A DNA stretch of 24,023 nt from Plakobranchus ocellatus (lineage: Eukaryota > Mollusca > Gastropoda > Plakobranchidae): contig BLXT01007889.1 of the NCBI GenBank assembly GCA_019648995.1, positions 158,053 to 182,075 of the forward strand, read 5' to 3'. The translations under genes were made by a program, and so were the position numbers. Positions 9,686-17,736 of this stretch are shown piece after piece (position 1 is the first letter of the stretch; each line of letters starts with the position of its first letter). The notes below the pieces were generated by a model. The model did no database searches. It saw only the letters and a program-made list of their open reading frames with translations, and was not told where the DNA came from.

Positions 9686-10410
9686 TTGATATTCCTTTCA
9701 TGTGGACATATTTCAAGAGAGCTGAGAGGGTGGACATAATAGTGACCATTTCTATCATTACATTGTGCTTTGTGAGTCTCTCAAGTCTAATTCTATAATT
9801 AATAAAATTTGATAACTATTTGGCAAGCCAATTTTAGAAATGAGTAAAAAAAAAAAAAGCAAGGAACAATATGAAATTAATTTGCATGTTTCATCAAATA
9901 TCTGGTTAAGAATTTAAAGGCACGAAAATATCTTTCTATAACTTGTTATAAAATTGTGGAAAGAGGGAGAAAAATAAGTGGGAAAATAGTTATTAATATA
10001 CATGTAATAGCTCCAAGATAAGCTTGCCTTTTTCAAGAGAGTGTGTGTGTGTGTATAAATAAAAAATTAAAACTCATGAAGTTGCATTGTGTTTCAATAT
10101 TTTTGTATACTCTTTGATTTGGGATTTTAAAGAAATTATTGGCATGATGAATATCATTGACTCTTTTATACCCTAGGGTTTTGTAATTAACATTCATCCA
10201 ATTTTTTGTACACTTCTAGTTGTTTTTAAGATATTGAAGTATATGGTTCAAATCAGCAATAAGTTATGAATGTTGATAACACGAGCACTTTCTAGCTGTT
10301 TTAGTTCTGTTTTTTTTTTTTTTTAATGTTCAGAGTAGAATTTTAGAAAATTTCTCCATTCAAATTTAAGTTTTCACAGTAGCAAATGCCCTGAGACCCA
10401 GTCCAGAAAT
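9686..10410. other. Intergenic sequence with a short GT microsatellite
   Basis: AT-rich. The only structures seen are (GT)7 at 10041-10054 and homopolymer A/T runs. Confidence 0.5.
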
Positions 10411-10416
10411 GAGTTG

Positions 10417-10600
10417 CAAGTAGCAGTTTGAACATTTGCACGTTTTAATGGAAATAGAAACTACATTTACCCTGTCCAGAAGAAAAACGTAAGTAGCAGT
10501 TTTTGTTCTGGACTAGGTAAATGTAGTTTTTGCTTCGAGTTGTATGTAAGTAGCAGCTTGAACATTGACACGTGTTAATGGAAACAGAAACTACATTTGA
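10417..10600. repeat. Nested direct and inverted repeat with foldback
   Basis: CAAGTAGCAGTTTGAACATT with a following CGTTTTAATGGAAATAGAAACTACATTT (10417-10468) is repeated at 10547-10598 with few changes, and a fragment AAGTAGCAGT sits at 10491. Between them, 10458-10480 (starting AAACTACATTTAC) pairs with 10507-10529: 21 of 23 bases are complementary around a 26-nt loop. It could be a remnant of a foldback or MITE-type element; no transposase or target duplication is visible. Confidence 0.7.
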
Positions 10601-11361
10601 TAAGCTTTGTTTTTTATACAATTGTATTTACTGGCTCCTCTAATGTAACATGAACATGGTAACAGCATTGAATGCATCAATTTTCCCCCATGAGTTTGGG
10701 GAACCTATGCTCAACTGTAGTTTCCTTTATAATTTTTCCTTGTAATTTTATATGCACTGGTACATAATTTTATATACTGATGAATGACAGACATGAATGA
10801 TTGATATAGAAAACATCCCAGTCTTTTCTTTTCTTTTCTTTTTAATTTTATTTTAAATGCATTTTGATCCAGAAACAACTTTCTTACTCTTTGTTATTTT
10901 ACAGCCATGCCACTTTTTTATCTGCCTTTGATTGTGTATGTAATTTTATATTTGAATCTCATTAGCTTTTCAATTGTGTGTTATTTTGATCTCATTATCT
11001 CAGTTCTTATTTTGTTATAAATATTTTTTATGCTGATCATTCCTTAATTTGCTCTAACAATTATTGCTAGTAAATTACTTAGGCATGTTTAATTTCCTAA
11101 ATGTAGTCAAATTGGCTTGTCCACCATTGCTTCATGTTTTGCCCTTTTGTTCCTATGCTGTTTTTATCACCCCCAATTTTTTTTTTAAGGAAAATAAAAA
11201 ACAGTGCATTAGTACAATTTTAGATGCATTTAATTCAAATCACATCTCGTTTTGACGTCTTATGTGTACAACATGATCTTTTTTTTTGGTGGAACTGACT
11301 TTTCAAAAGTGAGAATTGGTTTTTCATTTATCAACAGGGCTGAAATAAAAAAAAAACAAAA
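10601..11361. other. Intergenic AT-rich sequence
   Basis: Contains a (TTTTC)n-like tract near 10822-10841. Nothing else recognised. Confidence 0.45.
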
Positions 11362-11505
11362 CAGTGGATTTCAGATAAAGTCAACTTCTTATGACAGTCC
11401 CTTTTGTTTTTTCTTCTGTTTCTTTTTTATGGATAATGTCAACTCTTGCTTAAAGTCAACCAATTTTGACAGTCCCGAGAGGTTGACTTCAAACAGATTC
11501 CACTG
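11362..11505. mobile_element. Short non-autonomous DNA transposon (pogo-like MITE candidate)
   Basis: The left end CAGTGGATTTCAGATAAAGT mirrors the right end: the reverse complement from 11505 starts CAGTGGAATCTGTTTGAAGT. The shared inner words AAGTCAAC and GAC-GTC give imperfect inverted termini of about 40 bp. CAGTGGA ends with subterminal TTGACTT/AAGTCAA words are typical of pogo/Tigger-type Tc1-mariner elements. A TA follows the right end (11506-11507) as expected for their TA target, but no TA sits at the left end. At 144 bp it carries no transposase. Confidence 0.55.
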
Positions 11506-11535
11506 TATTGTCATAATGATAGCAGTCAGGTCCAC

Positions 11536-11615
11536 CTGATCGTATGAAAGAAAGAAAAGCATTACATGAAGTAAACTGATTGTATGAAAGAAAGAAAAGA
11601 ATGACGTATGCCTGA
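11536..11615. repeat. 40-bp tandem duplication
   Basis: CTGATCGTATGAAAGAAAGA at 11536 recurs as CTGATTGTATGAAAGAAAGA at 11576; the similarity runs about 28 bp per copy. It starts 30 bp after the MITE candidate. Confidence 0.65.
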
Positions 11616-12789
11616 TGGTTGTTGATCAAAGCAACATGTTGATTTGAGTACATGAAGTGATATCTCACCGAACAAACAAAAACAAAGAAACAACTGAAAA
11701 TTAAAGATACTTTTTTTCATTGTAATCCAAATGAAAACATTTGTAACAGTGGTGCAAGGCTTAAATGTTGCAGGCCACAACAATTAAAATTGCAGAATAG
11801 TAAATACTATTGACCAGATTAATAATGATGGGACATAGTAGCCTATGTGAATATTATAACTTAAACATTCAGTATTTACAAGCCAGTGGTGTCAAAAGGT
11901 ATGTCTCACAAGTTTGTTGACAATATAAAAAATGTAGCATTTGATTCCTCAGTCGTGTCTTATTTTACATTGAAATAGCTTAAATAATAATAAGTGCCTT
12001 GGCTCATAAAGCAGGTGTGCATTTATTATTAGAAATGTTCTCAAATGCCCACATAACAGATAAACATTTGAAATGAGATATGTATACTCAGATATCTTGT
12101 GAATATCAGTACGGTATTCCATCTGCATAAGATACAGGGGGAGGCAGTACATTTAGATTTAGATTTTTTTAAAATTGGACCTTCAAAGGCGTTTTAAAAT
12201 TCAGGAATCATTAATAGTGGGTTTTTGTAAAGTGGATTCGGTCGCTTTGTTATTAGAAAATTGATGGATTTGGGACTGAATTTAGATGTAGATGCGCTTT
12301 AAAAATTATCATGCATGGCGTTAGCTTGTCATTCAACCACTATCATGTGTTCAAGACTTTAATAATGTAAGACATGATTATTGATAGCCAAAGACTGCTA
12401 CAACGGTGCAGTTGCCATAACAGTGATTTATACCGTAAATTTTTGGAATTGTAAGATAGGATTAATCATGAAAACAGCTAATAAATATTTTGTTGAATGG
12501 CCATTATTTAAACAGCAAGAAAGAAAAATCTAGGGTGTCTCATGGCACAAGTAGCTTCGATTGAAAAACAGTAATACCAATGAGGGAAAGTGAATTAAAG
12601 CAGTCATTGAATAATACACTGCCAAAAAAAGAAAATGATCTTACTCACTTGTGAAATCTACAGAGAGACTTAAGAAGTCCTTCCTCACCACAAATCGACA
12701 TATTGCACATACATATCTATATATTATAAATATGGTGTGCCTACAATTTTTTTGTAAATTGTAAAAGATGCTTACCAAAGAAAGGTAAA
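11616..12789. other. Intergenic AT-rich sequence
   Basis: No coding, RNA or repeat signal recognised beyond short A/T runs. Confidence 0.45.
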
Positions 12790-12790
12790 A

Positions 12791-12931
12791 TCTATCTATC
12801 TATCTCTCTGTCTCTCACTCACGTTCTCCCTCCTCTCCCATCCCTTCTCTCTTGTTTTCTATCCTTCCCTCGCTCTTTCTACCTCTCCCTCCTTCCCCTC
12901 CCTACCCTCTCTCTTTTTCTCTCTTTCTCTC
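12791..12931. repeat. Homopyrimidine tract (CT-rich low complexity)
   Basis: About 140 bp nearly free of purines on the + strand. It starts with (TATC)n and passes into irregular CT/CCCT runs. Such tracts can adopt triplex forms, but no mirror symmetry was established here. Confidence 0.75.
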
Positions 12932-13022
12932 ACGAATAAAAATACCTCTCCTTCTTTCCTCATAAAGAAAAACAAATGTAGCTGTTCATTCTACTGGTAA
13001 AGAAAAAAAAATGTAACAAAAA

Positions 13023-13108
13023 AGCACGCAAAATCAAAAGGGTAATTAAGAGCACGCGAGGTTAAAAGGTTAATAAAGAGCGCAGAACATATCAAAAGGG
13101 TGGCTAGT
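13023..13108. repeat. 28-bp tandem repeat, three copies
   Basis: Units at 13023, 13051 and 13079 share AGCACGC or AGCGC, then TCAAAAGGGT or TTAAAAGGTT, then AATTAAG or AATAAAG. The repeats carry CpG and sit between the pyrimidine tract and the CpG-dense zone. Confidence 0.6.
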
Positions 13109-13109
13109 G

Positions 13110-13770
13110 CTACCAAGTACAATGTTTGAACGCATGCTGTTTTAGTTTTCCCTCAAATACCCCCCTAATTTCAGAGATCTGGATCTCGAGAAGTTATCAC
13201 TTTTCTGGGCAGGCAGATATCGCCTTTCTTTTACGCTATACTCTGCCTATAGCTCCAAGCAAATTCATGCCTCGTCTGATGAACAGCTGCAAAAGCTCGG
13301 CTGTTCTTTTCATATATGTATTTTCTTAGCTGCCCCATAGAACCTCCTAGAGGGTAATGTCGCTTCAGTCAGGCTCCCTCATCCCACTCAAAGCCTCACA
13401 ATAGAACAAGATGTGGGAGCAGTTTTCCATAGCTTCTCCACATAGAATGTGGACAGTAATTGCGGACTATCGTACTTACTTTTTTTTCCATATCGAGCCG
13501 CAGCAATTAATACCATGCAAATCGCTACGGTCTAGGACCGGGGTAAAATCACAGGCTCGTAAAACTTCAATAAATTTTTGGGTTCTGTCATCATTGAATC
13601 CCGATGCGGCTTTCCAGAGGGCGGCCGTTTTGCGTCGCAGAAATCAAAACTCTTCCCATTTCCATATTCTTTTGCCCAGTGGACGAGTGATGATGCAGTT
13701 CATAATTTAGAACACTCTGATTTGCCGAAATGGGAAACCGTGGGATTTATCTCAAGGCGGTAGAAAAATT
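13110..13770. other. CpG-dense island-like zone of unknown function
   Basis: CpG dinucleotides are conspicuously frequent (for example GCGGCCG at 13620, CGAGCCGC at 13495, GACCGGGG at 13536), unlike the AT-rich, CpG-poor surroundings. Several overlapping open frames exist (13126-13329, 13411-13710, 13578-13763), but none resembles a known protein and none shows splice sites with an obvious partner. It could be an unmethylated regulatory region, the body of an old mobile element, or part of an unknown transcript. Confidence 0.4.
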
Positions 13771-14037
13771 GCCATTATTTTGCTCTCGCTAAGATTTACT
13801 CTTAAGTTTTATTTGTAACGTAACTCTTAACCTCTACACCTTTTACGTTTTCGATTCTATCTTATGCAATAATCAAACTCCACAGTATCATTATAGTGCA
13901 TAAAGTATCGTACGGTAATTTTTACAATATAATATTTATAAGGTTCTATTTGTTGAGTTAAAAAAGAAGCTTTTACAAGTCTTTTCGCTATAGCTTGGTT
14001 ATAAAATCATATCTTGAAAATATCCTACATAGGTTGT

Positions 14038-14070
14038 AGAAGAAGAAGAAGAAAGAGGAGGAGGAGGAGG
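14038..14070. repeat. GAA/GAG microsatellite
   Basis: (GAA)n passing into (GAG)n on the + strand. A (CA)7 tract follows at 14197-14210. The rest of 13771-14279 shows nothing recognisable. Confidence 0.8.
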
Positions 14071-14279
14071 TAACATTAGGAACACAAGAAAATTTGTAGA
14101 CCAAGATTTAGGGTACTTCGATAAATATACATAGACTGACTAGACATCTGCAGATAGTGTCGCAAAAATTCAAATCGGTGGATGGATTTTCAAATAACAC
14201 ACACACACACATTTATATACATGTATAAAAGGTTACGTTAAGATTGGGGTCGATAGAAAAAAAAAAAGACAGACTAAAA

Positions 14280-14545
14280 TCATATCATGATAAAAACTAA
14301 GTAAAGAACTGTTGAAGATTCTTTTTGGATGCCCCGTCTGGAACAGGCATTGGCGATCATGTTCCTCCACTCAAATCTGTTCTCAGTTAACTTTATGAAG
14401 TTGTTATTGCTACCGTCACCTATTGCCATGAATTAAAACTTTCAACGAAAGTTATTTTCTTTTCTGTCTACCTCTGTTGCGTTTGCCTTCAATATTTCCA
14501 GCGATTCTTAAATTTTCTAAAGCCTTGTTTTGGCAAAATAATATG
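14280..14545 (-). pseudogene. Non-LTR retrotransposon (LINE) reverse-transcriptase C-terminus, relic
   Basis: Reading the minus strand from about 14520, one frame gives ENLRIAGNIEGKRNRGRQKR. After a small frame break, the frame from 14429 to the stop at 14280 gives LTENRFEWRNMIANACSRRG. Both match the extreme C-terminus of the LINE proteins often annotated as endonuclease-reverse transcriptase, where a 'G-I-E-G-K-R-S-R-G-R' segment precedes 'W+xMIANAxxxG' by roughly 40 residues. Only the 3' end is present, consistent with 5' truncation at insertion. Stops and the frameshift show it is dead. The clade (RTE-like or other) is not assigned. Confidence 0.75.
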
Positions 14546-14649
14546 TCCTCACAATTGTAGTTGGCTCTATCTTTTGGTATTAATCAATGATCGCTCAACA
14601 TTCACTAACTTAAACATTCCAAAGTACGTATCATAATTAGAAAGAGAGG

Positions 14650-14763
14650 TAGTTAGGAGGGAACGGGTGCCGATTATGAAAATTTTTACTTTCATAATAA
14701 TTTAAATAGTAAGGAGGGAACGGGTGCCAATTATTATCATTTTTACCCTCATAACATTTTAAA
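14650..14763. repeat. 57-bp tandem duplication
   Basis: Unit TAGTTAGGAGGGAACGGGTG plus following CCGATTATG... (14650-14706) is repeated at 14707-14763 (TAGTAAGGAGGGAACGGGTG...). A diverged third copy appears near 14864 (GTAGGAACGGTAGC, then TTGATGCCG). TACGTATCATA with TTAGAAAG flanks both ends (14622 and 14839), so a larger old duplication is possible. Confidence 0.7.
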
Positions 14764-15079
14764 TAAATTGTAATCCATTATTTTCCTTTAGTAATCCATA
14801 GCTTCTTTCAGTATTTGAACATTCTTAATGATGATGAATACGTATCATATTATTAGAAAGGTAGGAACGGTAGCTAAGTTGGAATTGATGCCGTTGTTAA
14901 AATGTGCACTTCCATAGTATATTATGTTTTTAAAAAATGCGTTAAAAAAAATAATAAAATCCAAATATATTGTGAGGGAAAAGGAGGTAAGGGCGGAAAA
15001 TGAGGGAGGAGGGGGAAAAGGGGAGACCTGAGACGGATTGAGCTTGAGAAATAATATGAAAGAGAGAGGGGATAAATGA

Positions 15080-15290
15080 TGCTCTCCGTGCTAACCCGTG
15101 CCAACCTCTCGCCGAATCGTGCCAAAGCCATTCCCCGCGCTTAAGATCGAACTGTGGCAGCAGAAATGGTACATCGAAACTTAAGAGACGTTTCACTCTG
15201 AAGTTTTGTTGAGTCCAGCAGCTGCTGGCCTGTAAGTGGCCTCTTTCCGTGCATTTTCTGGCGTGTTGTGTGTTAATCCTACTCACCATT
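15080..15290 (+). promoter_or_regulatory. Candidate GRIN1 promoter and non-coding first exon
   Basis: A GC- and CpG-enriched stretch (CCGTGCTAACCCGTGCC, CTCGCCGAATCG, CCCCGCGC) lies about 1.2-1.4 kb before the GRIN1 start codon. It contains a near-ideal splice donor, CCTGTAAGT, with GT at 15232. A non-coding exon ending at 15231 could splice to an acceptor at 16409 or 16442. No TATA box or initiator was pinned down. A purine-rich tract (about 14980-15068) precedes it. Inference only. Confidence 0.3.
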
Positions 15291-15315
15291 CAGTTGCGCT
15301 CATACACACACACAC

Positions 15316-15600
15316 ATAGATCTATAGGCCTACTTCTCGATATCAGATCAATATAGATCTATGAATTACAGACATGCATCGACCTCAATTTCTTTAGCTA
15401 GATTTAACAATTCTGCGGTTTTCAAAATTTGAAGTTCAATATATGATTATCTATCTAGACTAGTTAGTCGCACTAGAATCTAGATGTAGATCTAATCTAA
15501 ATTAGATGAATCCACAAAACTAGACTGTGCTTCGCGGGTGTGTGAGCAACAGGTTAGATTGGATAGAATCTAATCTAGATCAATCAAGATCTAGACTTAA
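15316..15600. repeat. Second TAGATCTA-rich stretch, upstream of GRIN1
   Basis: Repeated AGATCTA, CTAGATC, ATCTAGA and TCTAATCTA words, for example at 15317, 15352, 15453, 15479, 15488, 15569 and 15589, with one more copy near 15937. The words are self-complementary, so long weak hairpins are possible. It begins at a (CA)n tract (15303-15316). It is similar in kind to 1240-1700. Confidence 0.5.
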
Positions 15601-16409
15601 AGTTCATCTTCTTTCGAAATTAAAGAAAACCTCTAACCATCGTGCAGACTTGAAATGAAAAGATTTCTAATTCTGCGCACGAAGCGATACAGAAAAAAAA
15701 AATATGGATGTAAAAGTACACTATCACATCACCATCGTCACACAAAATGGGAATAGCGATAAAATTTGCATTGTATTCATTATGTTGAAAACTATAATAA
15801 AAATTGTCTCTTGATTTGAATAAGCTCTGGTGGTTTTATTCTACATTAATGTTTTTTTTTATGTAAGCATGTCATCACAAAATTAGAAGAAAAAAAAAAC
15901 AAAAACAAATAAGCAGTAAATCATCTGGTACTAAATCTAGATCTAGTTATTGGCCAGACAATGACTAGTTTTTATATCAAGTATTGAGGACAGTAACGTT
16001 GATCACAATCGATGAAATAAGATTTGATGAACTACAGATTAATCCATTTTCGGCTGTGGCACTAGCTGTGAAACTCCATGTGTAATAAAATCATACAATT
16101 AACTTAACAAATGTGGCACTTGAAAATCCTAGGGCGTTATGGAATAAAACAAATTATGTGTTAAAAAAAAGAACGGTTATTTATAACATTTTAACGTTTC
16201 TTAAACTATTCAGTCTACATTGAAAAGAAAAATAAATTTTGAAAATTTTGTTACGTAGTTAATCTTACCAAGGCAGCAACAGTATTCAGCATGTCTTTTT
16301 TCTCTTCTTTTGTTTTTTTCCATAATAATTTGAACATTCTTACGAAATATGACTCTCTGTCACATGGATGATAAGACAGAAGTCCTGATTTTTTAAAGGT
16401 TATTTTCAG
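15601..16409. other. AT-rich stretch before GRIN1 exon 1
   Basis: No gene or element recognised. If the upstream first exon is real, this is the GRIN1 5'-UTR intron. Possible acceptors are TATTTTCAG (ending 16409) and CTCTATTCAG (ending 16442). Confidence 0.35.
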
Positions 16410-16465
16410 AGCTCTCTTGATACTGATGTCACCTCTATTCAGGTCAGGATTATTCAACTGTCTGC

Positions 16466-16555
16466 ATGATGGGAATCTGTTTCCTCCTGCGCTCGTCAAT
16501 GATGATCTGGACTATGATGCTGTGCCAGACTCATGTCAGTTCAGCAGCTGATCAG
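16466..16555 (+). CDS. GRIN1: GRIN1 exon 1, signal peptide
   Basis: 30 codons, donor gtaatg at 16556, phase 0. MMGICFLLRSSMMIWTMMLC is hydrophobic, followed by QTHVSSAADQ, with likely cleavage near SSAA. It was found by working back from exon 2 and is too short to appear as a long ORF. A 41-codon frame starting at ATG 16426 overlaps it in another phase. Confidence 0.85.
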
Positions 16556-17689
16556 GTAATGTTTCTTTGTGTGTTCTGTTTAGAGACTAATTACTCGGAG
16601 TTGGTTTCATTCGTTTGCAAATGTTTTTTGTTTTAAAAATCACATGAAGCATAACATGTTTTTTAAAAACTAGTGCACTATAAAGAGTAGTTTGGTTGCA
16701 TTACTGTACTTTACCTCATACTTTAGTGTGTAATCAGTGACAAAGCAGGCATTTTCCACTTCGCCTATATTGACATCTTTGATTCTTGAGTCTTCAGCTT
16801 AGATTAATGTATTAGTACCTTGTGGTTGCACTTTGAAATTTGGAAGATAGTCTAAATTTTACTCTAAGAAGGGTGCAATCTTTTTTTCTCAATGTGCAAT
16901 GTGGTATTTCATAAAATTTGATTCCTACTCTTGTCTCTAAGTAGATAAAATTGTGTAAATAATGTTTTCTTTTTAATTTTTGTTTATTTATTTTGCTAAT
17001 AACTTATTTCTCCCTCTTTCCTCCAATTCCTAAGGTGATCACTATTGGAGCATCCCTGAGCTCTGAGCGAATGGAGAATGAGTTCCGCCTGGCAGTAGAT
17101 GAGCTAAATCAAGGCTCCTCCATACATTTCAACTCTACCTCCATTATTATGGAAGCTAACCCCATTAGATCTGTAAGCTTTTTTTCCTTTGCAAGTTGGT
17201 ATCTATCCTGTTAAAGGTCTACAACTTTATCATTATTCATATAATACTGGAGACTTTCAAATCCTAAAGACACAAGCAATATCAATTTCTAGCCATTGTC
17301 AACTCAGACATAAGTATAGTGGATCATTGATAAGTCAATGTTCAAGAGGGATTAAGTACAACGTTGAGTAGCTGCACACAACTCATCCTTTGCATTGTTC
17401 TTTACAATATGGCAACAATATGTCAGAGCATCCCAGAAGTGTAAAACGTAATTAAAAGAAGGTTGTCTTGTGAAAATTCCACTTTTAGGGGAATTCAAAT
17501 GTATAACCATGAAAAAGGAAAGAACAAAAAATATTCTGCCTTTTTTTTTAGCCCATCATACCAATACCAACGATGTGAGCAAGGAGCCCACCTAACAAAA
17601 AGCAAAAAGTTGAAGACTAAAATTGCCTCTTTAAGGAGAGTGAATACATCATAATGATGATAAAGAATAATAATTATAGTAATTATAAT

Positions 17690-17736
<47 letters not shown>

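Noticed and set aside
13411..13763. Overlapping frames in the CpG-dense zone as a novel gene
   Set aside because: No homology, no splice partners, and two frames open at once; kept only as a compositional anomaly.
14922..15289. Two overlapping minus-strand frames
   Set aside because: They arise from the purine-rich tract and the CpG-enriched segment; Pro/Phe/Leu low complexity with no recognisable domain.
16251..16499. 82-codon minus-strand frame over GRIN1 exon 1
   Set aside because: Antisense shadow of the signal-peptide exon; no similarity recognised.
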